Shown here: positions 32,064 through 40,499 of the stretch, piece after piece
Position numbering within the stretch: the first letter of the stretch is position 1
Layout: the number at the start of each line of letters is the position of its first letter
From: Oscillospiraceae bacterium
GTDB taxonomy: Bacteria; Bacillota; Clostridia; Oscillospirales; Acutalibacteraceae
Direction: 5' to 3'
DNA length: 64,000 nt
Assembly (NCBI GenBank): GCA_015066105.1
Contig: SVOY01000010.1
Span: 19,453-83,452 of the forward strand
Position numbers and translations under genes: made by a program
Notes under the pieces: model-generated
Database searches by the model: none
The model's input: the letters and a program-made list of their open reading frames with translations, nothing else
What the model was told of the DNA's origin: nothing

Positions 32064-34052
32064 ATGCACGGTATTGGAGTATTTGTCTGCCATTGCGGCA
32101 GTAACATCGCGGCAACCGTTGACGTAAAAAAGGTTGTTGAAATGGCAAGGCTTGAACCGGGCGTTGTTCATGCCGAAGATTATCAGTATATGTGTTCCGA
32201 GGCAGGTCAGGAAAAAATTGCCGCTGCCATTAAGGAAAAGGGCCTTACAGGTATTGTTGTCTGCTCCTGCTCACCCAGAATGCACGAGGCAACCTTCCGT
32301 AAGTGTGCCGAAAAAGCAGGCATCAACCCCTATATGGTTGAAATCGCAAACATCCGTGAGCAGTGCTCCTGGATTCACAAGGATATTAACGAGGGTACCG
32401 AAAAGGCCGTTATTCTTACAAGGGCCGCCATTGCAAAGGTAAGCCTCAACACCTCACTTCTTCCCGGTGAAAGCAAGGTTACAAAAAGAGCTCTTGTTAT
32501 CGGCGGCGGTATTGCAGGTATTCAGACCGCTCTTGATATTGCCGATGCAGGCTATGAGGTAGACATTGTTGAAAAAACTCCCTCAATCGGCGGCAAGATG
32601 GCCCAGCTTGACAAAACCTTCCCCACACTTGACTGCTCAGCCTGTATCCTCACCCCGAAGATGGTTGACGCGGCCGCTCACGAAAAAATCACACTTTACA
32701 CCTACAGTGAAATCGAAAAGGTTTCCGGCTTTGTCGGTGACTTTAAGGTTGATATCAGAAAAAAAGCAAGATATGTCAATATGGATAAGTGCACGGGCTG
32801 CGGTGTTTGTATGGAAAAATGCCCCAGCAAAAAGGCACTCAGTGAATTCAACAGCGGACTTAATAACCGCCCTGCAATTTACACTCCCTTTGCACAGGCT
32901 ATCCCCAACGTGCCCGTAATTGACCCCACACAGTGCATAAAGCTCAAGACGGGCAAGTGCGGTGTGTGTGAAAAATTCTGCCAGGCAGGTGCCATTGATT
33001 ACAAGCAGCAGGATGAGGTTGTTACCCGTAAGTACGGTGCAATCGTGGTTGCAACAGGCTTTGAGGTAATCAAGCTTGACAACCTTGAGGAATATGCTTA
33101 CTCACAGAGCAAGGATGTTATCACTTCCCTTGAGCTTGAAAGAATTATGAATGCGGCAGGCCCCACAAAGGGTCACCTTGAGCGCCTTTCAGACGGAAAG
33201 TCACCCAAGAATATTGTATTCATTCAGTGCGTAGGCTCACGCTGTGACGAAAGCAAGGGCAAGCCCTACTGCTCAAAAATCTGCTGTATGTACACAGCAA
33301 AGCACGCAATGCTCATCAGAGATAAGTATCCCGATGTAAACGTAACCGTTTTCTATATCGACGTAAGAACACCCGGCAAGAACTTTGACGAGTTTTACAG
33401 AAGAGCCGTTGAGGAATACGGTGTAAACTACGTCAAGGGTCAGGTAGGTAAGGTTGCTCCTCAGCCCGACGGCTCACTTCTTGTTCACGGTGTGGACCTT
33501 CTTGACGGCAAGCAGCTCAAGATTTCAGCCGATATGGTTGTTCTTGCTGCGGCTATCGAGCCCAACCCCTCTGTAAGACAGATTGCAACAATGCTTACTG
33601 CAAGTATTGATACAAACAACTTCCTTACCGAGGCTCATCCCAAGCTTCGCCCCGTTGAATCACCCACAGCAGGTGTGTTCCTTTCAGGTGTTTGCCAGGG
33701 TCCCAAGGATATTCCCGAAACAGTTTCGCAGGCAGGTGCCGCCGCCATTAAGGTTGTCGGACTTCTTGCCAAGGATAAGCTCCTTACAAACCCCTGCACC
33801 GCAAAGGCAGACGAGCTCCTTTGTAACGGTTGCTCAGCTTGTGCAAATGTATGTCCCTACGGTGCTATTTCATATGAGGACAAGCTCATATTTGACCACG
33901 GTGTAAGAAAGACTCACAGAGTTGCCGTTGTCAACAGTGCACTCTGTCAGGGCTGCGGTGCTTGTACCGTTGCCTGTCCTTCCGGTGTTATGGACCTTCA
34001 GGGCTTCTCAAACAGACAGATTATTGCGGAGGTGGATACTATATGTCGATGA
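32064..34052 (+). CDS. hdrA: Heterodisulfide reductase subunit A homologue (bifurcating flavoprotein)
   Basis: 662 residues from the ATG with GGAGG upstream (MHGIGVFVCHCGSNI). The N-terminal cysteine domain has VCHCG, CSCSPRMHEATF and REQCSW. The FAD-binding Rossmann motif is VIGGGIAGIQTALDIADAG, followed by SIGGKMAQLDKTFPTLDC. An inserted ferredoxin domain contains CTGCGVCMEKCP and CGVCEKFCQ, and the C-terminal domain CNGCSACANVCP and CQGCGACTVACP. In known Hdr complexes this FAD is the bifurcation site, sending electrons to ferredoxin and to HdrBC. No selenocysteine is evident. Confidence 0.92.
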   Translation: MHGIGVFVCHCGSNIAATVDVKKVVEMARLEPGVVHAEDYQYMCSEAGQEKIAAAIKEKGLTGIVVCSCSPRMHEATFRKCAEKAGINPYMVEIANIREQCSWIHKDINEGTEKAVILTRAAIAKVSLNTSLLPGESKVTKRALVIGGGIAGIQTALDIADAGYEVDIVEKTPSIGGKMAQLDKTFPTLDCSACILTPKMVDAAAHEKITLYTYSEIEKVSGFVGDFKVDIRKKARYVNMDKCTGCGVCMEKCPSKKALSEFNSGLNNRPAIYTPFAQAIPNVPVIDPTQCIKLKTGKCGVCEKFCQAGAIDYKQQDEVVTRKYGAIVVATGFEVIKLDNLEEYAYSQSKDVITSLELERIMNAAGPTKGHLERLSDGKSPKNIVFIQCVGSRCDESKGKPYCSKICCMYTAKHAMLIRDKYPDVNVTVFYIDVRTPGKNFDEFYRRAVEEYGVNYVKGQVGKVAPQPDGSLLVHGVDLLDGKQLKISADMVVLAAAIEPNPSVRQIATMLTASIDTNNFLTEAHPKLRPVESPTAGVFLSGVCQGPKDIPETVSQAGAAAIKVVGLLAKDKLLTNPCTAKADELLCNGCSACANVCPYGAISYEDKLIFDHGVRKTHRVAVVNSALCQGCGACTVACPSGVMDLQGFSNRQIIAEVDTICR

Positions 34053-34480
34053 ATGAAGAATTCAGACCTAAAATAGTTGCTTTCTGTTGTAACTGGTGCA
34101 GTTATGCCGGTGCTGACCTTGCAGGCAGCAGCCGTCTGGCATATCCCGCCGACGTTAAAATTATCCGTGTTCCCTGCTCATGCCGAGTAAACCCAATGTT
34201 TATTCTCAGAGCCTTTGAAAGGGGAGCAGACGGCGTAATTATCTGCGGCTGTCATCCCGGTGACTGTCACTACAGCACAGGTAACTACTATGCAAGAAGA
34301 AGAATGACCCTCCTTTTCTCAATGCTTGACTATGTTGGCATTGAAAGGGGCAGAACCCGTGTTGAATGGGTAAGTGCCGCTGAGGGTGTAAAGTTCTCAA
34401 ACACCATGAATGATTTTGTTGAAACAATCCGTTCAATGGGTAAAAATGTCAGATTGGGGGATTTGAGATGCAAGAACTGA
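34043..34480 (+). CDS. MvhD/FlxD-type electron-transfer subunit
   Basis: 145 residues from the ATG giving MSMNEEFRPKIVAFCCNWC (GGAGG upstream), overlapping hdrA by 10 bases. The 2Fe-2S ligand pattern of MvhD is visible: CCNWCSYAGAD, RVPCSCRVN, CGCHPGDCHY. In methanogens MvhD connects the hydrogenase to HdrA; in Desulfovibrio, FlxD connects the NADH module FlxABC. The downstream Flx-like genes and lack of hydrogenase genes favour the FlxD role. Confidence 0.9.
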   Translation: MSMNEEFRPKIVAFCCNWCSYAGADLAGSSRLAYPADVKIIRVPCSCRVNPMFILRAFERGADGVIICGCHPGDCHYSTGNYYARRRMTLLFSMLDYVGIERGRTRVEWVSAAEGVKFSNTMNDFVETIRSMGKNVRLGDLRCKN

Positions 34481-35433
34481 TTAAGCGTATGAAGGAGCTT
34501 ATGGCTGACGGCACGGTTCAGCGTGTTCTCGGCTGGAAAAAGGGCGACCTTTCATATAATCCCGAGCCTTATTACTTCAACAGCGCAGAAGAGCTTGACG
34601 ATTTTGTATACGACGGCTTCTGCGGTGCAAACTTAAGCAAATATATGGTAAAGGGCTCAAATCTTGAGGGTAAGACACTTGTTCTTCTCAAGCCCTGCGA
34701 TACCTATTCCTTCAATCAGCTCATCAAGGAGCACAGAGTTCTGCGCGATAAGGCTTATATTATCGGTGTAGGCTGTAAGGGTAAGTTAAGCCCCGAAAAG
34801 ATTAAGGAAAAGGGCGTTAAGGGTATTAAGAGCATCAGCGGTGCCGAGATTGACGGCGACTGCAAGGAGCTTAAAATTGATACCGTTTACGGTGAAAAGA
34901 CCCTCGCTTATAAGGATGTAATGCTCGAACGTTGCCACGTTTGCAAGGGCAAGGAGCATATGATTTACGATGAGCTTATGCTTGAAAGCGTTGACACCTG
35001 TGACGGCGACCGCTTTACTGATGTTGAAATCATTGAAAATCTTCCCGCAGAAGAAAAGTTTGAATTCTTCCGCAAGGAGCTTTCAAAGTGTATCAGATGT
35101 AACGCCTGCCGTAATGTATGTCCCGCTTGTAACTGCCGTAAGTGCGTGTTTGACTCAACAAAGTTTGACGCAGAGCAGAAGGCAAACGTTGACCCCTTTG
35201 AAGAGAGTATGTTCCACATCATCCGCGCATTCCACGTTGCCGGCAGATGTACTGACTGCGGTGAATGCTCAAGAGTTTGTCCTCAGGGTATTCCTCTTCA
35301 CCTTTTCAACAGAAAGTTCATTAAGGATATAAACGAATATTACGGTGAATTCAAGGCAGGTGAGGATGCCGAAACAAAGGGTCCTCTTACCGATTACACG
35401 CTTGAAGACCTTGAGCCCGGTGAAAGGAGATAA
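34468..35433 (+). CDS. FlxC-like 4Fe-4S electron-transfer protein
   Basis: 321 residues. It overlaps the FlxD gene by 13 bases and has GGGGGA upstream. The N-terminal ~190 residues include VLLKPCDTYSFNQLIKEH and YIIGVGCKGKL, resembling FrhB/hydrogenase-accessory domains, with a CHVCKGKEH cysteine pair. The C-terminal part has ferredoxin motifs CIRCNACRNVCPACNCRKC and CTDCGECSRVCP. It matches the FlxC/FlxB pair of bacterial FlxABCD-HdrABC complexes. Which of the two it is remains uncertain. Confidence 0.75.
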   Translation: MQELIKRMKELMADGTVQRVLGWKKGDLSYNPEPYYFNSAEELDDFVYDGFCGANLSKYMVKGSNLEGKTLVLLKPCDTYSFNQLIKEHRVLRDKAYIIGVGCKGKLSPEKIKEKGVKGIKSISGAEIDGDCKELKIDTVYGEKTLAYKDVMLERCHVCKGKEHMIYDELMLESVDTCDGDRFTDVEIIENLPAEEKFEFFRKELSKCIRCNACRNVCPACNCRKCVFDSTKFDAEQKANVDPFEESMFHIIRAFHVAGRCTDCGECSRVCPQGIPLHLFNRKFIKDINEYYGEFKAGEDAETKGPLTDYTLEDLEPGERR

Positions 35434-35437
35434 TGCC

Positions 35438-36466
35438 ATGAATAAGATTGCAGTCAAAGAGCTTTCCGCATTATTCTCACTCATCGCGGAAAATGAGCAG
35501 TTGTATCTTCCCGCTGAAAAGGGCGGCCAGACCAACTACGCAAGATATGAAGAGGGTACAAGGTTCGACCTTTCTACCCTTAAGACAGTTAAAAGCGCAA
35601 AGGAGATTTTCTTCCCTCAGAGCGAAACTCTTTATACAATGTATAAGAACGGCAAGAAAATCCGCATCACTCAGCAGGAGCTTCAGAGCGAGAACTTTGT
35701 TGCTTTCGGTGTAAGAGGCTGTGATGTGAAGGGTATCGAGGTTCTTGATAAGGTTTTCCTTTCAGCTCCCGTTGACTCCTTCTACAGTGCAAGACGTGAC
35801 CACGGCACAATCGTTTCACTCGCTTGCGGTGAGCCCGAGGAAAGCTGCTTCTGCACAGTGTTTGGCGTTGACCCCGCCAACCCCGTTGGCGATGTTACAA
35901 CCTGGCTTGTGGGCGAAACACTTTACTGGAGAGCAAACACCGAAAAGGGTGAGGCTCTTACAGAAATGTGTGCATCACTTCTTGCTGATGCTGATGAGGC
36001 AGATGTTGAAGCTGAAAAGACAAAGATTAAAAATATCCTTGAACAGCTTCCTTACACAAATCTTTCCCTTGATTCATGGCACGGCGACGCAACAAAGGAA
36101 AAGTTCTCTTCAGAGCTTTGGAAGGAGCTTTATAAGCCCTGCCTCGGTTGCGGTACATGTACCTTTGTATGTCCCACCTGTCAGTGCTATGACCTTAAGG
36201 ATTATGACACCGGTAAGGGTATTCAGAAATACCGTTGCTGGGACTCATGTATGTATTCCGATTTCACAATGATGGCTCACGGTAACAACAGAACAAGCCA
36301 GATGCAGCGTTACCGTCAGAGATTTATGCACAAGCTTGTTTACTTCCCCGCAAACAACGACGGAATGTATTCCTGCGTAGGCTGCGGCAGATGCGTTGAC
36401 AAGTGTCCTGCATCAACAAATATTGTAAAGGTTATCAAGGCTTTTGCAGAAAAGGAGGGTAAATAA
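35438..36466 (+). CDS. FlxB/HydB-like 4Fe-4S protein
   Basis: 342 residues from the ATG at 35438 (GAAAGGAG upstream; the track ORF is too long). The N-terminal domain has the feature GVRGCDVKGIEVLDKVFL, related to the anaerobic sulfite reductase A and HydB families. C-terminal cluster motifs are CLGCGTCTFVCPTCQC and CVGCGRCVDKCP. It should carry electrons between the NAD(P)H flavoprotein FlxA (next gene, 2 bases on) and FlxC/FlxD. Confidence 0.75.
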   Translation: MNKIAVKELSALFSLIAENEQLYLPAEKGGQTNYARYEEGTRFDLSTLKTVKSAKEIFFPQSETLYTMYKNGKKIRITQQELQSENFVAFGVRGCDVKGIEVLDKVFLSAPVDSFYSARRDHGTIVSLACGEPEESCFCTVFGVDPANPVGDVTTWLVGETLYWRANTEKGEALTEMCASLLADADEADVEAEKTKIKNILEQLPYTNLSLDSWHGDATKEKFSSELWKELYKPCLGCGTCTFVCPTCQCYDLKDYDTGKGIQKYRCWDSCMYSDFTMMAHGNNRTSQMQRYRQRFMHKLVYFPANNDGMYSCVGCGRCVDKCPASTNIVKVIKAFAEKEGK

Positions 36467-36468
36467 GT

Positions 36469-37323
36469 ATGTGTGAATGTCATTGCCACGATAATTACAA
36501 TCTTGACACCCTTGTACCTATGGTAGGTGTTGTAACGGATATCCGTCAGGAAACTCCCGACGTCAAAACCTTCCGTGTAAATGCACCCGAGGGCGGAAAG
36601 CTCTTTGAGCACAAGCCCGGTCAGTGCGCAATGCTCTGTTGCCCCGGTGTAGGTGAAGCAATGTTCTCAATTACTTCTTCACCCACAAATAAGGAGTATC
36701 AGGAATTTTCAATCAAAAAGTGCGGTGTTCTCACCGATTATCTCCACGACCTTCAGGTAGGTGACGAAATCACCGTCAGAGGTCCTTACGGTAACAACTT
36801 CCCCGTTGATACAGAGCTCAAGGGCAAAAACCTTCTCTTCGTAGCCGGCGGTATCGGTCTTGCACCGTTAAGAAGTGTTATCAACTATGTTCTTGACAAC
36901 CGCGACGATTACGGCACAGTTGACATTCTTTACGGCTCACGTTCAGCTGATGACCTTGTTCAGCTCAAGGAAATTCAGGAGGTTTGGATGAAGGCAAAGG
37001 ATACAAACGTATACCTTACCATTGACAGACCTCAGGACGGTTGGGACGGTCACGTAGGCTTTGTTCCCGCTTATCTTAAGGAGCTTGAGCTTACAACAGA
37101 CAAAACAGTTCTTGTCTGCGGTCCTCCGATAATGATTAAGTTCGTTCTTGCCGCACTCGAGGAAATGGGCTTCTCAAAAACACAGGCATATACAACTCTT
37201 GAGCTTCGTATGAAGTGCGGTGTCGGCAAATGCGGACGCTGCAACATCGGCTCGAAGTATGTATGTAAGGACGGCCCCGTTTTCCGCTGTGATGAGGTTG
37301 ACGAGCTTCCCGACGAATATTAA
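36469..37323 (+). CDS. FlxA-like NAD(P)H oxidoreductase (PyrK/FNR-type flavoprotein)
   Basis: 284 residues, starting MCECHCHDNYNLDTLVPMVG. The FAD domain has FSITSSPTNKEYQEFSIKK, the nucleotide domain LLFVAGGIGLAPLRSVINY and LVCGPPIMIKFVLAAL. A C-terminal 2Fe-2S motif, MKCGVGKCGRCNIG with a later Cys, is as in PyrK and HydG/AsrB proteins. This is the expected NAD(P)H entry point of an Flx-Hdr complex. NADH versus NADPH preference cannot be read from the sequence. Confidence 0.85.
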   Translation: MCECHCHDNYNLDTLVPMVGVVTDIRQETPDVKTFRVNAPEGGKLFEHKPGQCAMLCCPGVGEAMFSITSSPTNKEYQEFSIKKCGVLTDYLHDLQVGDEITVRGPYGNNFPVDTELKGKNLLFVAGGIGLAPLRSVINYVLDNRDDYGTVDILYGSRSADDLVQLKEIQEVWMKAKDTNVYLTIDRPQDGWDGHVGFVPAYLKELELTTDKTVLVCGPPIMIKFVLAALEEMGFSKTQAYTTLELRMKCGVGKCGRCNIGSKYVCKDGPVFRCDEVDELPDEY

Positions 37324-37356
37324 TTCAAGATTATAAGTCAGAAAGGATATAAGAAC

Positions 37357-38031
37357 ATGAGTAACATGGTAAATGTGTTTTTCTTCGGTAAAAAGTACGA
37401 AGTACCCGGAGATTTAACTGTTATGACTGCTATGGAATATGCAGGCTACACTCTTTCAAGAGGCTGCGGCTGCCGTCACGGCTTTTGCGGTGCTTGTGCA
37501 ACAATTTACAGAATCAAGGGCGACAACACCCTTAAGACCTGCCTTGCCTGCCAGAAGCAGGTAGAGGACGGAATGTATGTTGCATCAATTCCCTTCTTCC
37601 CCACAGATAAGAGAACCTACGATATTAACGAAATCAAGCCCAATCAGCAGATTATGATGGAGCTTTATCCCGAAATTTACTCCTGCATCGGCTGTAACGC
37701 CTGCACAAAGGCCTGCACTCAGGACCTTAACGTTATGCAGTACATTGCATACGCTCAGAGAGGCGAGCTTGAAAAGTGTGCAGAGGAATCCTTTGACTGC
37801 GTAGCCTGCGGCTGCTGCAGCGTAAGATGTCCTGCAGAAATCTCACATCCCATGGTAGGCCTTCTTGCAAGAAGACTTGTAGGTAAGTACATTGCCCCCG
37901 AAACAGAGCACCTTAAGGTGAGAGTTGACGAAATCAACAAGGGTAACTATGACGAGCTTATCGAGCAGGTTATGCAGAAGCCTATCACAGAGATGAAAGA
38001 GCTTTACAACACAAGAGAAATTGAGAAATAA
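37357..38031 (+). CDS. Fumarate reductase iron-sulfur subunit, soluble TfrB/FrdB-like
   Basis: 224 residues. The N-terminal plant-type 2Fe-2S domain has SRGCGCRHGFCGACATI and KTCLACQ. The C-terminal half has two 4Fe-4S sites, CIGCNACTKACTQD and CVACGCCSVRCPAE. This is the SdhB/FrdB architecture. Unlike archaeal thiol:fumarate reductase TfrB, it has no C-terminal CCG domain; HdrB here could supply that function. No gene for a membrane anchor is next to it, so the reductase is predicted to be cytoplasmic. Confidence 0.83.
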   Translation: MSNMVNVFFFGKKYEVPGDLTVMTAMEYAGYTLSRGCGCRHGFCGACATIYRIKGDNTLKTCLACQKQVEDGMYVASIPFFPTDKRTYDINEIKPNQQIMMELYPEIYSCIGCNACTKACTQDLNVMQYIAYAQRGELEKCAEESFDCVACGCCSVRCPAEISHPMVGLLARRLVGKYIAPETEHLKVRVDEINKGNYDELIEQVMQKPITEMKELYNTREIEK

Positions 38032-38043
38032 GGAGGGCTTAAG

Positions 38044-39642
38044 ATGTTTACTTCAGAAATGCGTGAATCCATCAAAAAGGTGGAAGCAACCAGAAAAGAA
38101 AGAATGGCTACAGAGCCCAGAAGAATGACAGCTGAAGAAAAGGATGCCCTTCTCAAGGCTTATCATCCCGACTACAGAGCTGACGGCTTTGCAGAAATCA
38201 AGGTAGGCCCCAACAAGGGTCAGAAGGCTCCCCGCGAGCTTACTGAGCTTCTTCACTCAAATTCAAGACTTCTTAAGGATAAGGTTGACCTTTCAAAGGT
38301 TGACTATGAAACCGACGTGCTCGTAATCGGCGGCGGCGGTGCAGGCTCATCAGCTGCTATTGAAGCAAATGAAGCCGGTGCTGACGTAATGATTGTTACA
38401 AAGCTCCGTATCGGTGATGCCAACACAATGATGGCAGAAGGCGGCATCCAGGCTGCCGACAAGGAAAACGATTCTCCCGTTCAGCACTACCTTGACGCTT
38501 TCGGCGGCGGACATTTTGCCGCAAGACCCGAGCTTCTCAGAAGACTCGTTATGGAAGCTCCCGATGCTATCAGATGGCTCAACGAGCTCGGCGTTATGTT
38601 CGATAAGGACGAGGATGGCAGAATGGTTACAACACACGGCGGCGGTACTTCAAGAAAAAGAATGCACGCTTGCAAGGACTATTCAGGTGCTGAAATTATG
38701 AGAAACCTCCGTGACGAGGTTCTTAACAGAAAAATCCCTGTTATTGAGTTCACCTCAGCAGTAGAGCTCATCAAGGACGATAAGGGTCAGGTTGCAGGTG
38801 CGGTTCTTCTTAATATGGAAACCGGTGACTACCTTGTTGCAAAGGCAAAGACTGTTGTTATTGCAACCGGCGGTGCAGGCAGACTCCACTATCAGAACTT
38901 CCCCACATCAAACCACTACGGTGCAACAGCCGACGGTCTTATCCTCGGCTACAGAGCAGGCGCACCTCTGCTTTATCAGGATACTATCCAGTATCATCCC
39001 ACAGGCGTTGCTTATCCCTCACAGATTTTCGGCGCACTCGTAACCGAAAAGGTTCGTTCACTCGGTGCAATGCTTGTTAACAAAGACGGTGAGGCTTATG
39101 CACATCCTCTTGAAACAAGAGACGTTTCAGCATCAGCTATCATCCGTGAATGTGCAAACGGCAAGGGCGTTGAAACTCCTCTCGGAAGCGGTGTATGGCT
39201 TGACACTCCGATGATTGAAATCCTTGGCGGTGAAGGCACAATCGAAAAGAGAATTCCCGCAATGTTCCGTATGTACCTCAACTACGGCATTGATATGAGA
39301 AAAGAGCCCATTCTTGTTTATCCCACACTTCATTATCAGAACGGCGGTCTTGAAATCGGCGGCGAGGGCTTTACAAAGGCAATCGGCAACCTTCTTGTAG
39401 CCGGTGAAGCTGTCGGTGGTATCCACGGCAGAAACCGTCTTATGGGCAACTCACTTCTTGACATCATCGTATTCGGCAGAAATGCAGGTAAGGCAGCTGC
39501 CAAGAAGGCTAAGGAAGTTGAGCTCGGTTCAATGAATCTTGACCACATTGATGCATACGCTAAGGAGCTTGAGGCTGCAGGTATTGAAACAGGTGCTGTT
39601 TCACCGCTTCTTCTTCCCAAGTATGCAAGACATGAGAGATAA
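38044..39642 (+). CDS. Fumarate reductase/succinate dehydrogenase-type flavoprotein
   Basis: 532 residues. The FAD motif DVLVIGGGGAGSSAAIEA starts near residue 91, after an unusual ~85-residue N-terminal extension. Catalytic-domain features are kept: YHPTGV (substrate His), ETRDVSASAI (active-site Arg), LHYQNGG, and GRNRLMGNSL. The residue that is the covalent-flavin His in FrdA (SHTVAAEGG) is Asn here (ANTMMAEGG), so FAD should be noncovalent, as in TfrA and aspartate oxidase. It lies 12 bases after the iron-sulfur subunit. Reaction: fumarate/succinate interconversion. NadB is less likely, given the FrdB partner and fumarase. Confidence 0.85.
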   Translation: MFTSEMRESIKKVEATRKERMATEPRRMTAEEKDALLKAYHPDYRADGFAEIKVGPNKGQKAPRELTELLHSNSRLLKDKVDLSKVDYETDVLVIGGGGAGSSAAIEANEAGADVMIVTKLRIGDANTMMAEGGIQAADKENDSPVQHYLDAFGGGHFAARPELLRRLVMEAPDAIRWLNELGVMFDKDEDGRMVTTHGGGTSRKRMHACKDYSGAEIMRNLRDEVLNRKIPVIEFTSAVELIKDDKGQVAGAVLLNMETGDYLVAKAKTVVIATGGAGRLHYQNFPTSNHYGATADGLILGYRAGAPLLYQDTIQYHPTGVAYPSQIFGALVTEKVRSLGAMLVNKDGEAYAHPLETRDVSASAIIRECANGKGVETPLGSGVWLDTPMIEILGGEGTIEKRIPAMFRMYLNYGIDMRKEPILVYPTLHYQNGGLEIGGEGFTKAIGNLLVAGEAVGGIHGRNRLMGNSLLDIIVFGRNAGKAAAKKAKEVELGSMNLDHIDAYAKELEAAGIETGAVSPLLLPKYARHER

Positions 39643-39654
39643 GGAGAGGTAAAA

Positions 39655-40497
39655 ATGCGCGAAATTAAAACAGAAGTAATTACCGATGTAATTGAAAAGC
39701 TTTGCATTGACGCTAACTGTCATCTTCCCGGTGATGTTAAGTGTGCAATCAGAAACTGCCGTGCCTGCGAGGACGGCAACATCGCTAAGGGCATCCTTGA
39801 CGATATTATTGAAAACTTTGAAATCGCTGACAATGAGAACGTGCCCATCTGTCAGGATACGGGTATGGCTTGCGTATTCCTTGAAATCGGTCAGGATGTA
39901 CACATTGTAGGCGGCGACCTTACAGATGCCGTAAACGAAGGCGTAAGAAGAGGCTACACAAACGGCTACCTTCGCAAGAGCGTTGTTGCTGACCCCGTAA
40001 GACGCGGTAACACAGGCGACAACACACCCGCTATGATTTATACGGAAATCGTTCCCGGCGACAAGCTTAAGATTACTGTAGGTCCCAAGGGCTTCGGCAG
40101 TGAAAATATGAGCCAGATAAGAATGTTCAAGCCTTCAGCAGGTCTTCAGGGCATTAAGGATTTCATCATTGAGGCTGTTGAAACTGCAGGCCCCAATCCC
40201 TGTCCTCCCATCGTTGTCGGTGTAGGCATCGGCGGCACCTTTGACAAGGCTGCTCTTCTTGCCAAAAAGGCTCTTATGAGACCTATCGATTCTGAAAATC
40301 CCGACCCCTTCTATGCTGACCTTGAAAAGGAAATGCTTCAGAAGATTAACGAGCTCGGCATCGGACCTCAGGGCTTCGGCGGTATGACCACAGCAATCGG
40401 CCTTAACATCGAAACTCTTCCCACCCACATTGCAGGTATGCCTTGTGCAATCAACATCAACTGCCATGTAACACGTCATAAGTCGGAGGTAATCTAA
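39655..40497 (+). CDS. Class I fumarate hydratase, alpha (N-terminal) subunit
   Basis: 280 residues, the FumA/TtdA N-terminal domain of iron-sulfur hydro-lyases, with NVPICQDTGMACVF and NTGDNTPAMIYTEIVPG. Its 4Fe-4S cluster, bound by three Cys, dehydrates malate to fumarate and is oxygen-labile, fitting an anaerobe. RBS AAGGAGAGG. Paired with the beta subunit 2 bases downstream. A tartrate dehydratase role is possible but is disfavoured by the adjacent fumarate reductase. Confidence 0.9.
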   Translation: MREIKTEVITDVIEKLCIDANCHLPGDVKCAIRNCRACEDGNIAKGILDDIIENFEIADNENVPICQDTGMACVFLEIGQDVHIVGGDLTDAVNEGVRRGYTNGYLRKSVVADPVRRGNTGDNTPAMIYTEIVPGDKLKITVGPKGFGSENMSQIRMFKPSAGLQGIKDFIIEAVETAGPNPCPPIVVGVGIGGTFDKAALLAKKALMRPIDSENPDPFYADLEKEMLQKINELGIGPQGFGGMTTAIGLNIETLPTHIAGMPCAININCHVTRHKSEVI

Positions 40498-40499
40498 CA

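Noticed and set aside
30872-34480. Methanogen-type hydrogenase-linked Hdr (Mvh-Hdr)
   Set aside because: No MvhA/MvhG hydrogenase subunits; instead FlxA/B/C-like genes follow.
38044-39642. L-aspartate oxidase (nadB)
   Set aside because: It shares the noncovalent-flavin Asn, but the adjacent FrdB-type subunit and fumarase genes, and absence of nadA/nadC, favour fumarate reductase.
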